This document shows positions 17,331 through 25,681 of a stretch of DNA of 64,000 bases, in pieces (positions within the stretch are counted from its first letter, which is position 1; each line of letters opens with the position of its first letter). Position numbers and translations under genes: made by a program. Source of the stretch: CAIURC01 sp043777315. GTDB taxonomy: Bacteria; Verrucomicrobiota; Verrucomicrobiia; Chthoniobacterales; Chthoniobacteraceae. The notes below the pieces were generated by a model that had not been told where the DNA came from, ran no database searches, and was given only the letters and a program-made list of their open reading frames with translations. The stretch is taken from NCBI GenBank assembly GCA_043777315.1, contig JAYVPW010000006.1:1-64000 (forward strand). Reading direction: 5' to 3'.

Positions 17331-17420
17331 GTGACGATTCGCCAAATTCTCTTCGCGCTTTGCTTTCCGGCAATCGCCGTTTCATTCCATCTTGCCAAAA
17401 TAAGCAGACGGGTTGCGGAG
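17331..17420 (+). pseudogene. Possible gene start cut by a repeat
   Basis: From a GTG at 17331 the sequence reads MTIRQILFALCFPAIAVSFH, which looks like a signal peptide, but the frame then enters the palindromic repeat at 17421. This may be the remnant of a secreted-protein gene truncated by the repeat, or chance. Confidence 0.25.
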
Positions 17421-17605
17421 CGCCCGTCCCGGAGGGACGATCGGAAATTAGCCGGTGGCGTGAGCCACCGGAACCGGTCCCAAAGGCGTTTTCGCCCCGG
17501 AGGGGCGGCGGAAATACCGGGGATTCCAGTGCCCCTCCGGTGTTTGGGACATACCGGTGGCTCACGCCACCGGCTAATTTCCACTGGCCCTGCCGGGCCG
17601 ACACG
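17421..17605. repeat. CCGGTGGC palindromic element, copy A
   Basis: Inverted arms with TAGCCGGTGGCGTGAGCCACCGG on the left and its mirror on the right enclose a second inverted pair (CGCCCCGGAGGGGCG / GCCCCTCCGG). The same architecture and arm sequence recur at 21298-21495 with a different core. It fills the 300-bp gap before the tRNA gene. Confidence 0.85.
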
Positions 17606-17730
17606 GGAGCCGCCCGATGTCCGGTTATTTCCCAGAGATGGTCTCACACGTTAATCTGCTTGCGCGGGGGGCGCGGGGAAACGAAGTAGGGCGGGCACAG
17701 CCCGGCTGAACTCAGCGGGGTCAACGTTTT

Positions 17731-17818
17731 GGAGGGGTGGCAGAGTGGTCGATTGCGCCGGTCTTGAAAACCGGAGAGCCGCAAGGTTCCGTGGGTTCGA
17801 ATCCCACCTCCTCCGCCA
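17731..17818 (+). tRNA. tRNA-Ser (anticodon UGA)
   Basis: A GGAGGGG acceptor strand pairs with the 3' CTCCTCC. The anticodon stem CCGGT/ACCGG holds the loop CTTGAAA, so the anticodon is TGA. A long class II variable arm, the GGTTCGAATCC T-arm and an encoded CCA end follow. It decodes UCA. It shows no flanking direct repeat or integrase, so it does not look like an attachment site here. Confidence 0.95.
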
Positions 17819-17881
17819 GCGGCGAAGCGAGGCCGGTGGCGCGTTGCTCTGGCGGCGGTTTGCTGCAATTCTCGCGGGCGA

Positions 17882-19705
17882 ATGGTCGTCTCCCTTTTGC
17901 CGCAGCGCATTTCGATCCGGCACAAGGTGATGCTCGGATTTGGGCTCGTGCTGGTGATGCTGGCGACGATTGCGCTGATCACGTGGCGGAGCACGCGGGG
18001 CTTTATGGCGACTGCGGAGCTGGTCGCGCGGTCGCACGAGGTGCTGGCGAAAAGTGACAAGCTGCTGCGCTATTTGATGGAGATGGAAAGCGGGCGGCGG
18101 GGCTTTCTCATCACCGGCGACGACCGGTATTTGCGCGGATACGAGCAGGCGCAGGCCGATATCATCGACACGTTTGCGACGCTGAAAAGCGACACGATCG
18201 AGACGCCGCAGCAGGGCGAGCGGATCGAGGAATTGAAGCGGCTGGTCTCGCGGAGTTTCGCGGTGCAGGGGAATGAAATCGAGGCGCGGCGGACGCAGGG
18301 ATTCGGCGCGGCGGTGGCGCTTTTCACCGAGGCGCAAAGTGAGGAGATCGCGGAAGAAATCCGGCGCGTGCTTTTGGAAATCACGGAGCGCGAGAGCACG
18401 GTGATGGAGAAGCGCGAGCGGTTGAGCGACGAGATCGGCACGGAAACGACGGTGATCATTTTGGTCGGCACGACGGTGACGCTGGTCGCGCTGTTGATCG
18501 CAGGCGGGATGATTTTGCGCGACATCGCGGCGAGGCGGAAGGCGGAGGAGTCGCTGGCGGACCAGCACAATTTGCTCAGCAGCATTCTGGATACGATGCC
18601 CGATCACGTCTTCGTGAAGGACGTGAAAGGCCGCTACATCATGGACAATCGGGCGCACCGGCGGTTCCTCGAGCTCGGGGAAGGCGAGAGCATCGAGGGG
18701 AAAACGGTGGTCGATTTCTTCCCGAAAAATCTGGCGGCGATCTACGCGGCAAGCGACGAGGAGGTTTTCGCGCACGGCAAGTCGGTGCGCAATCGCGAGG
18801 AACCGGCGATCACGCGGAGCGGAAACGAAGTGTGGCTATCGACGACGAAAGTCCCGCTGCGCGAGCCGGACGGGCGGATGCTCGGATTGGTCTGCGTGAG
18901 CGCCGACGTGACGGAGCGCAAGATCGCCGAGGAGAAGCTGCGCCGCTTTGCCGGGCAGCTCGAGCGGAGCAACGCGGAGCTGGCGAACTTCGCCTCGGTC
19001 GCCTCGCATGATTTGCAGGAGCCGCTGCGGAAAATCCAGGCCTTCGGTGACCGGCTCCGGGCGAAATTTTCCGAGCCGCTCGGGGAGGGCGGCCTCGATT
19101 ATCTCGGGCGAATGCAAGGCGCGGCCGAGCGGATGCGCGTGCTCATTCAAGACCTGCTGAAACTCTCGCGTGTGACGAGCCGCGCGCAGCCGTTCGAGCT
19201 CTGCGACCTGAACGTGATCTGCCGCGACGTGCTCTCCGACCTCGAGATCGCGATCGAGCAAAATGGCGCGCGCGTCGAGGTCGGCACGCTCCCTTCCATT
19301 GACGCCGACCCATTGCAGATGCGGCAGCTTTTCCAAAATCTGATCAGCAACGCGATCAAGTTTCAGCGCGAGGGCGAGGTGCCCGAGGTCGAGATCGAGG
19401 GGAAGTGGCTGCACGCCGGCGATCACCAGATTTCCGGGGCGGGGCCCGGCGACGAGATTTGCAAGATCATGGTGAAGGACAATGGGATCGGCTTCGACCA
19501 GAAGTTCGGCGACCAGATTTTTGTCGTGTTTCAGCGGCTGCACAGCCGGACCGAATTCGAGGGGACCGGCATCGGGCTGGCGGTGTGCCGGAAAATTACC
19601 GATCGCCACGGCGGAGCCATTGTGGCAAAGAGCAGCGAAGGAGAGGGGGCAACGTTCATCATCACGCTGCCGGTGCATCAACCCTCCCACTTGACCCATG
19701 AATAA
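17882..19705 (+). CDS. Sensor histidine kinase (CHASE3-PAS-HisKA-HATPase)
   Basis: A 607-aa membrane kinase. TM1 (VMLGFGLVLVMLATIALITW) and TM2 (VIILVGTTVTLVALLIAGGM, about 196-215) bracket an extracellular helical CHASE3 domain (LRYLMEMESGRRGFLITGD is diagnostic). A PAS domain follows (about 235-355), then the H-box ASHDLQEPLRK with phospho-acceptor His376, and an ATPase domain (N-box NLISNAIK, G1 DNGIGF, G2 GTGIGL). The H-box type is that of bacteriophytochrome-like kinases. Its stop overlaps the receiver gene at 19698 by 8 bp, so that is its cognate partner. It starts 64 bp after the tRNA. Confidence 0.93.
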   Translation: MVVSLLPQRISIRHKVMLGFGLVLVMLATIALITWRSTRGFMATAELVARSHEVLAKSDKLLRYLMEMESGRRGFLITGDDRYLRGYEQAQADIIDTFATLKSDTIETPQQGERIEELKRLVSRSFAVQGNEIEARRTQGFGAAVALFTEAQSEEIAEEIRRVLLEITERESTVMEKRERLSDEIGTETTVIILVGTTVTLVALLIAGGMILRDIAARRKAEESLADQHNLLSSILDTMPDHVFVKDVKGRYIMDNRAHRRFLELGEGESIEGKTVVDFFPKNLAAIYAASDEEVFAHGKSVRNREEPAITRSGNEVWLSTTKVPLREPDGRMLGLVCVSADVTERKIAEEKLRRFAGQLERSNAELANFASVASHDLQEPLRKIQAFGDRLRAKFSEPLGEGGLDYLGRMQGAAERMRVLIQDLLKLSRVTSRAQPFELCDLNVICRDVLSDLEIAIEQNGARVEVGTLPSIDADPLQMRQLFQNLISNAIKFQREGEVPEVEIEGKWLHAGDHQISGAGPGDEICKIMVKDNGIGFDQKFGDQIFVVFQRLHSRTEFEGTGIGLAVCRKITDRHGGAIVAKSSEGEGATFIITLPVHQPSHLTHE

Positions 19706-20153
19706 AGACGCCATGCCCATCACAATTTTAATGGCCGACGACGACGAGGACGACAAGCGGCTCACGCAGGAGGCGCTGGAGGAAGGCCGCCTGATCAACG
19801 ACGTGCGCTTCGTTTCTAACGGCGAGGAGCTGATGGACTACCTGCGCCGGGTCGGCAAATTCGCGCCGCCCGCGGTGACGCCGCGGCCGGGCTTGATCCT
19901 GCTCGATTTGAATATGCCGCGCAAAGATGGGCGCACCGTGCTCAAGGAAATCAAAAGCGACCCGGACCTCCGGCAGATTCCCGTCGTCGTGCTCACCACA
20001 TCGAAGGCCGACGAGGACATTTTCAAAAGCTACGACCTCGGCGTGAACAGCTACATCGTGAAGCCCGTCACCTTCGAGGCGCTCGTCGATATTCTCCAGA
20101 CGCTGGAGAAGTATTGGTTCGAGATCGTCGAGCTCCCGCCGAGCAAGGAGTAG
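19698..20153 (+). CDS. Response regulator, Rcp1-like
   Basis: A 151-aa stand-alone receiver with MADDDEDD (12-19), phospho-acceptor Asp70 in LLDLNMPRKDG and Lys in YIVKPV. The D-L-N-M-P-R-K-D-G pattern is typical of Rcp1-type receivers paired with HisKA kinases of the preceding type. It overlaps the kinase gene, so both are produced together. No DNA-binding domain, so it must signal by protein contact. Confidence 0.92.
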   Translation: MNKDAMPITILMADDDEDDKRLTQEALEEGRLINDVRFVSNGEELMDYLRRVGKFAPPAVTPRPGLILLDLNMPRKDGRTVLKEIKSDPDLRQIPVVVLTTSKADEDIFKSYDLGVNSYIVKPVTFEALVDILQTLEKYWFEIVELPPSKE

Positions 20154-20162
20154 ATTCGGCGC

Positions 20163-20351
20163 ATGAGTGGCATCACTTTCATGGTCGATGCGGAGGGGAA
20201 GAAGACGGCGGCTGTCATCGACCTCAGACGGCACCGCAAGCTCTGGGAGGATTTCGAGGATCGGCTGCTCGCGGAGTCACGCGCGTCGGAGCCCCGCGAG
20301 ACATTGGACGCGGTGAAACGCCGCCTCGAGCGGCGGCGGAGCGGTGGGTAA
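20163..20351 (+). CDS. Small antitoxin of a RelE pair
   Basis: A 62-aa protein: MSGITFMVDAEGKKTAAVIDLRRHRKLWEDFEDRL looks like the strand and helix start of Phd/YefM-like or related antitoxins that often precede RelE. The C-terminus is charged and helical. It overlaps the toxin gene by 8 bp. Confidence 0.7.
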   Translation: MSGITFMVDAEGKKTAAVIDLRRHRKLWEDFEDRLLAESRASEPRETLDAVKRRLERRRSGG

Positions 20352-20613
20352 GCCCGCGTTCGCGATCACTTTCGCGAGGTCCGCGCGCAAGGAACTCGAG
20401 CGTCTGCCCGTGGACTTCGCGTTGCGCATCCTGAAACGAATCGAGGCGCTCGCGGTCGAGCCGCATCCGTCAAATTCGCTGAAATTGCAGGGCTCCGCCG
20501 ATCTGTGGCGAATGCGAGTCGGCGACTACCGCGTGCTTTATTCCATCGACGAAAGCAAACGCCTCATCGATGTCTCGGCCATCCGCCATCGCAAGGACGC
20601 CTACCGTCCCTGA
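20344..20613 (+). CDS. RelE-family toxin
   Basis: An 89-aa protein from a GTG start. ITFARSARKELERLPVDFALRILKRIEAL, then LKLQGSADLWRMRVGDYRVLYSID and VSAIRHRKDAY, are the classical RelE signatures; the Arg and Tyr residues in RMRVGDYRVLY and the final HRKDAY are those used for ribosome-dependent mRNA cutting in the family. The module is intact. Confidence 0.9.
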   Translation: MGKPAFAITFARSARKELERLPVDFALRILKRIEALAVEPHPSNSLKLQGSADLWRMRVGDYRVLYSIDESKRLIDVSAIRHRKDAYRP

Positions 20614-20616
20614 CCG

Positions 20617-21264
20617 ATGCTTACTCCCGGACAGCTCGCCGCGCTGCGGCGCGATTACTCGTTGCGGCCGCTGCGGAGGGCGGAGCTCGGGGCGGACCCG
20701 ATCGTGCAGTTCAATGCATGGCTCGCGGAGGCGCATGACGCGCAGATTCTGGAGCCGAATGGGATGACGCTCTCGACCATCGATGCGACGGGGCAGCCGT
20801 GCTCGCGGACGGTTTTGTTGAAGGTCTGCGATGAGCGCGGGTTCACCTTTTTCACGAACTACGAAAGCGAAAAAGGGCGGCAGCTCGCGGCGAATCCGCG
20901 CGCCGCGCTGACGTTTTGGTGGGGCGGGCTGGAGCGGCAGGTGAATGTCACCGGCGCGGTCACGCGGAGTCCGCGCGAGGAGAGCGAGCGTTACTTCGCG
21001 ACGCGTCCGCTCGCGAGCCGGCTCGGTGCGTGGGCCTCGGTGCAGAGCGCGGCGGTGCCGGATCGCGCGCAGTTGGAGCGGCAGTTCGAGGCGGCGCGGG
21101 AGAGGTTCGGCGACGACGTGCCGACGCCGCCGCATTGGGGCGGGTATTGCGTGCGGCCTGTCATGGTGGAGTTCTGGCAGGGCCGCACGAGCCGTCTGCA
21201 CGATCGGCTGCGCTACACCCGCGAGCCCGCGGGCGGGTGGAAGATCGAGCGGCTTTCGCCGTGA
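20617..21264 (+). CDS. pdxH: Pyridoxamine 5'-phosphate oxidase
   Basis: A 215-aa FMN enzyme that oxidises pyridoxine or pyridoxamine phosphate to pyridoxal phosphate. Family motifs present: SRTVLLKVCDERGFTFFTNY (FMN binding), ESEKGRQLAANPRAALTFWW, RQVNVTGAV, the RPLASRLGAWAS segment and the C-terminal WGGYCVRP...FWQGRTSRLHDR and IERLSP. Length is standard. It starts 3 bp after the RelE stop. Its product PLP is the cofactor of the SHMT domain encoded at 12.9-14.2 kb. Confidence 0.96.
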   Translation: MLTPGQLAALRRDYSLRPLRRAELGADPIVQFNAWLAEAHDAQILEPNGMTLSTIDATGQPCSRTVLLKVCDERGFTFFTNYESEKGRQLAANPRAALTFWWGGLERQVNVTGAVTRSPREESERYFATRPLASRLGAWASVQSAAVPDRAQLERQFEAARERFGDDVPTPPHWGGYCVRPVMVEFWQGRTSRLHDRLRYTREPAGGWKIERLSP

Positions 21265-21297
21265 GGCAGCGAGGGCAATTTCCGAGAATACTTTTCG

Positions 21298-21495
21298 GTT
21301 CCTTTGGCCCGGAGGGCCGTCGGAAGGTAGCCGGTGGCGTCAGCCACCGGACCACGGATGAACGCGAATCCGCCCCAGCGGGGCGGGGGAAACTCGCCGC
21401 GGTTCCAGCGCCCCGCTGGGGCGCATCGCTCTTCTGCGATGATTCCGGTGGCTGACGCCACCGGCTAACTTCTGCCGAGCCTGCCGGCTCGAAGA
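21298..21495. repeat. CCGGTGGC palindromic element, copy B
   Basis: Arms with TAGCCGGTGGCGTCAGCCACCGG and its mirror enclose GCCCCAGCGGGGC-type inner palindromes. Related to 17421-17605 but with a separate core. It fills the gap between the convergent pdxH and esterase-SMP30 genes and could act as a terminator. Confidence 0.85.
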
Positions 21496-21516
21496 GTCGG
21501 AAACCGGGCAGTTGCG

Positions 21517-23292
21517 CTACTTCGCCGGCGTCGGCGCGGCGGTGCTGGCGGCCTGGATTTTGCGGCGGAAAATCTTGTCGCCGTTCGTCACGTATAAAAA
21601 GGCGGGCTCGGCGCCGACGAGGGCGCAGCTCGTGAGCGGCTTGTCGGGCTGGGGTTTTGGGAGGATGCCGCACAGGCGGCCGGTCGGGTCGAAGATTTGC
21701 ACGCCGAGGGCGCTGGTCATGTAATAGCGGCCGACGCTGTCCGTGGTCATGCCGTCGCCGCTCGCGGATTTTTTGAGGGGCGGCGGCTGGTGGTGCTCGG
21801 ATTTCCCCGCGGGGTCGATCGGCTTCCGCATGGTCATGTAGGGCGACTTCGCGGCCAGCGTCCCATCGGGCTCGATGCGGAAAACCCACACGTTTTCGCC
21901 GCCGTAATCCGACACCGCGAGCGTCCCTTGATCGGGCGAAAGCGCGATCCCGTTCGGCGCGTTGATTCCCGTGTCGGCGACGCGTTTGTCGTGCGTCTTT
22001 GCATCGACGAAGGTCACCTGCTTCTTCCCTGTCTCGGTAAAAAAGATGTGCCCCTTCCGGCTCACGACGAGGTCGTTCGGCTGCACGTCTTCGGCGATCA
22101 CCTCCACCGCCGCGCCGTTCGCGAGGTCGATCGCCACCAGCCGCTTCTTCGCGCCCTCGCACGCGTAGAGCCGGCCGTCCGGGCCAAATTTCAGCCCGCT
22201 TGGCCCCTCGTCGGACACCTTCGTTTTCACCCCGTCGGGCGCGATTTTGAAGATCCCCGGCGCCTTCATATCCGAGAAGTAAAAGTTCCCCGCCGCGTCT
22301 GTCGTCGGCCCATCGCAGAAGCCCAGACCTTCCGAGGCGACTTCCCAATTCGCCCCCCCCACGAGGATCGACTCCAGCGGCATGTCGCCGCCAATGCTTT
22401 TCTGCTTCGCCGGCGCGAGGACCGGCCTTTCCTTGCGCCAGAGCCACTTCGCGGCCTGCGGGAAGATCGGCCCCGCGTGTTTCGAGCCGTGATCGTAGCC
22501 GTCGGCGAACTCCAATTTCACATCGTAGCCCTGAAATTTCAGCGCCGCCTCCATCTGTTTGTTCGCCAGCGGCCAGTTCCCGAATTCGTTGTCCAAATCC
22601 CCGGACACGTCCTCCAAAAACACGCGAATCGGCTTCCGCTCCGTCTTGCGGATGAGCGACGGATAAGCATTCCCGCCGCGGATATTCGTGAAGGTGCCGA
22701 TCGTCGAGAGCACTTTTCCAAAAGCCTCTGGATGCTCCCACGCCACCGTGAATGCGCAGATCGCGCCGGAACTCGCGCCGCAGATCGCGCGCATTTCGGG
22801 GTCGTGCGAAAGCGGGTGCGTCTTCTCCACTTCGGGCAAAATTTCCTCGAGCAAAAAGCGGGCGTAGCGGTCGCCGAGCGAGTCGTATTCCGCGCTCCGG
22901 TTCGAGTTTTTCCACGCGCTCTGCGGCTTCTCTTTTGCCACGTCGTGACCGGGATCGATGAAGATCGCGACGGTCGGCGGCATCTCGCCGCTCGCGATCA
23001 AATTATCGAAGACCACGGGCACCCGCCACGCGCCTTTCACCCCGGCATAATCGTGCCCGTCCTGAAAAACCATCAGGGCCGCGGAGCCGTCCGCCTTGTA
23101 TTGCGCGGGCACGTAAATGGACCAATCGCGGGTTGTGTCGGGGAAAATCTTCGACAGCCACGGCGGCATTTTCGTCACCGTCCCATGCGGCACATTCGGC
23201 TGCTCCTCCGAGAGCGGACCGTAGGGATTTTCCTGCGCGAAAAGGGAGGCGGAGGCGCAGGCGAGGAGGGCGACGAGTGGGAGGAAACGCAT
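21517..23292 (-). CDS. Secreted esterase fused to SMP-30/gluconolactonase-like propeller
   Basis: A 591-aa exported protein (signal peptide about 1-20, cleavage near SLFAQ). Residues 30-290 are an enterochelin-esterase-like alpha/beta hydrolase (VYVP-like SIYVPAQY, nucleophile CGASSGAICAF, His in DGYDHGSKH). Residues 310-590 form a six-bladed SMP-30-like propeller (GLGFCDGPTTDAAGNFYFSD, NDLVVSRKGHIFFTE, APNGIALSPDQG). The hydrolase part is a paralogue of the separate gene at 27472-28341. The two domains may act in turn on an ester or lactone of a sugar. The GTG-free ATG start at 23292 follows the hydrophobic leader rule. Confidence 0.85.
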   Translation of the reverse strand: MRFLPLVALLACASASLFAQENPYGPLSEEQPNVPHGTVTKMPPWLSKIFPDTTRDWSIYVPAQYKADGSAALMVFQDGHDYAGVKGAWRVPVVFDNLIASGEMPPTVAIFIDPGHDVAKEKPQSAWKNSNRSAEYDSLGDRYARFLLEEILPEVEKTHPLSHDPEMRAICGASSGAICAFTVAWEHPEAFGKVLSTIGTFTNIRGGNAYPSLIRKTERKPIRVFLEDVSGDLDNEFGNWPLANKQMEAALKFQGYDVKLEFADGYDHGSKHAGPIFPQAAKWLWRKERPVLAPAKQKSIGGDMPLESILVGGANWEVASEGLGFCDGPTTDAAGNFYFSDMKAPGIFKIAPDGVKTKVSDEGPSGLKFGPDGRLYACEGAKKRLVAIDLANGAAVEVIAEDVQPNDLVVSRKGHIFFTETGKKQVTFVDAKTHDKRVADTGINAPNGIALSPDQGTLAVSDYGGENVWVFRIEPDGTLAAKSPYMTMRKPIDPAGKSEHHQPPPLKKSASGDGMTTDSVGRYYMTSALGVQIFDPTGRLCGILPKPQPDKPLTSCALVGAEPAFLYVTNGDKIFRRKIQAASTAAPTPAK

Positions 23293-23384
23293 CCCATTTT
23301 TTAGGCAGGGGAACGTGCGCGCGTCGATGGAATCTCCGCGCGGTCGGGCGCGGATGCGTGACGCGAAAGCGGGCGGCGAGCCGC

Positions 23385-23701
23385 TCGTCGAGGTCGAAGG
23401 GCTTCGCCAGATAATCGTCCGCGCCGCTGTCCAGCCCGCGGACGCGGTCGCCCGGATTGGCGCGCGCGGTGAGGATGAGGACGGGCGTGGTTTTCGTCCG
23501 GCGCAAGCGCCGCAGGATCTCGAAGCCGTCCATCACCGGCAGCATGAGATCGAGCACGACGGCATCGTACGGCGTGCCCTCCGCTTTGCGCAGACCGGCC
23601 TCGCCATCCTCGGCGACATCGACGGCGCAGACCTCTTCGCGCAGCGTTTTGGCGAGGGCGCGGAGGAGGTCTGGCTCGTCTTCGACGATGAGGATGCGCA
23701 T
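23385..23701 (-). pseudogene. Truncated OmpR-type response regulator
   Basis: MRILIVEDEPDLLRALAKTL begins a PhoB/OmpR-type receiver with Asp51 (VVLDLMLP) and Lys100 (YLAKPF). After PFDLDERLAARFR the family similarity stops. No winged-helix output domain follows: the frame stays open to 23003 but there overlaps the start of the esterase gene in another frame. The output domain and partner kinase have been lost, most likely by deletion. It could still make a receiver-only protein. Confidence 0.65.
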
Positions 23702-23832
23702 GAAAAAAGGCCGGGCGGCAGAGAGGCTGGCACGGCCAACCTTTAGCTTCGATGAAGCGGAAAAATGCGAGGCCGCTAAATATTTTTCAGCTCTTCACCT
23801 TGACTTAAGGTTCGCTCCTCTAAACTCCGGCC

Positions 23833-25678
23833 ATGAATCCGTTTCGCCCCCTCGTTTTCTTCTCCGCCGCATTCGTCCTGCTCCTCGCGCTGCGCGCCTC
23901 CGCGGACCCGCAGCTTTCGAGTTGGTTCACGGCGGATTCGGGCCAATACGCGCGCATTTTTCAAACGACAGCGAATGAAACGGCGGGGTCGAGTTCCACC
24001 ACATGGAGCCGGGGGAGCGGAGTGCAAACCAACCCGACGTATGCGGGGGTGAGCGAGATCGTGTATTCGGCGAACTGGGTTTACATCCGGACGACGGGGC
24101 TCGCGAGTCACATGATGGGCCCGTGGTATCTCGATGTCGGGAAGACGCAGAACTTCCCAAACTTCCCGTCGAACACCGCGACGATCTATCGCATCCCGCG
24201 GACGCCGACGGTGCTGGGGACCAAGACGCTGACGGGCGGCGGAGCGATCGGCTATTTTGTGAACGGGGTCGCGTTTTTTGATAACCGCGACACGTTTTCC
24301 TACTCGACGTCGAATGCGAAGGATGCCGACCCGACGGCGGGCATCGGGCTGGGAGATGGGATCTGGGTGCGGGATGCGTATCCGAATGAGAGCGCGACGT
24401 TCGACGCGGCGTTGGCGCATCAGGCGGGGAATCAATACCACTATCATGTGCAGCCCGTGGCGCTGCGGTTTCTGCTGGGCGATCACGTGACTTATGTCGC
24501 GGCGACGAATCGTTACGCCGAGAGCGCGGCGGCGGTGACGGCGCACTCGCCGATCCTCGCGTGGGCGCAGGACGGCTACCCGGTGTATGGCCCGTACGGA
24601 TACTCGACGGCGATGGATGCGACGAGCCCGGTGAGGCGGATCGTGAGCGGCTTCGTGCTGCGCGATGGGAGTAATGGGACGACGAATCTGAACACGGCCA
24701 AGCGTCGCACCCTGGCGGCGTGGTCCGCGGCGTGGCAGGGCCGCTCGGCGACGCTGGCGACGACGGCATACGGGCCGGATGTGAGCGCGACTTATGCGCT
24801 CGGTCATTATCTGGAAGACTACGATTTCCTCGGTGATCTCGGCTTCACGCAGGGGGTGGTGAATGCCGGGGGCGTTTACTTCAATCTCGATCGCTACAAC
24901 GGCCGGACCTGCGTGACGCCGGAATTTCCGGGCGGCACTTACGCGTATTTTTCGACGCTCAAGGCGGATGGCACACCGGCTTTTCCGTACAATATCGGGC
25001 GGCAATTTTACGGGAGCCCGACGGGCGGCTCGACGACGATCGCGGAGACGGTGACGACGTATTTTCAAGGCGGTCCAAATAAGGCGTCGTCGTGGAGCGC
25101 CGTGCCGGCGGCGGTGGCGGGCGGGAATGTGACCCTGACGTGGAGTGCGGTGGAAGGCGGGACGTATCAGGTGAGCGCGACGTCGGACGTGACCACTGCG
25201 TTCACGGCGCTGACGCCGGCGGTGACGGCGGCGGGGGATTCGGCGACCTTCCCGGAAGCTGCTGCGGCGACGAATCACACGGCGCGTTTTTACAAGGTGA
25301 CGCGGACGGCGTTGGCGACCTTCGACGGCAGCGGATTCAATTATACGCAGACGGGCGGCGGCGGCGGCGGCACGGCTGTCGCGCCAGGCGGCAGCGCGGC
25401 GCGCGGGACGACGGTGGCGGTGACGATCACGCTCGGCACGACCCCCGCCGCAGCCGCCGTGGAATGGCGCGGCGGCGGCACCGCAGCCGTCCAGTGTGAC
25501 GCTGGCGGGGACGATCGTCGGCACTACGATCACGCGTCCGAGCCAAGGCACGGTCCTCGCGACCTTCGTCATCCCGGCGAACGCGGCGACGGGCACGCAG
25601 AACATCGTGGTCACGTTTCCGCCGCCGCCGGGGCAGCCCAGCGGACCGAGCTACACGGTGACTTTCACGATCACCTGA
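23833..25678 (+). CDS. Secreted YHYH-domain protein (frameshift near 25441)
   Basis: Signal peptide 1-24. The large domain contains AGNQYHYHVQP, the name-giving motif of the YHYH family, a metal-binding-like secreted domain often found near copper or MauG-type proteins, and DGYPVYGPYGY. An Ig-like segment (about 420-495) and a Gly-rich linker follow. At a run of five C near 25441 the frame shifts by one base. The shifted frame gives PPPQPPWNGAAAAPQPSSVTLAG and a regular strand-rich C-terminus that stops at 25678, 3 bp before the next ATG. The unshifted frame runs nonsensically into the next gene. So the intended product is about 615 aa, and the indel is either a real mutation or a base-calling error. 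Confidence 0.8.
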
Positions 25679-25681
25679 CCG

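Noticed and set aside
17731..17818. tRNA-Ser as an integration site
   Set aside because: No integrase, no second copy of the tRNA 3' end and no foreign block next to it.
23776..25614. Long minus-strand open frame opposite the YHYH gene
   Set aside because: Extremely Arg/His-rich with no motif. The plus strand carries a signal peptide and the YHYH motif.
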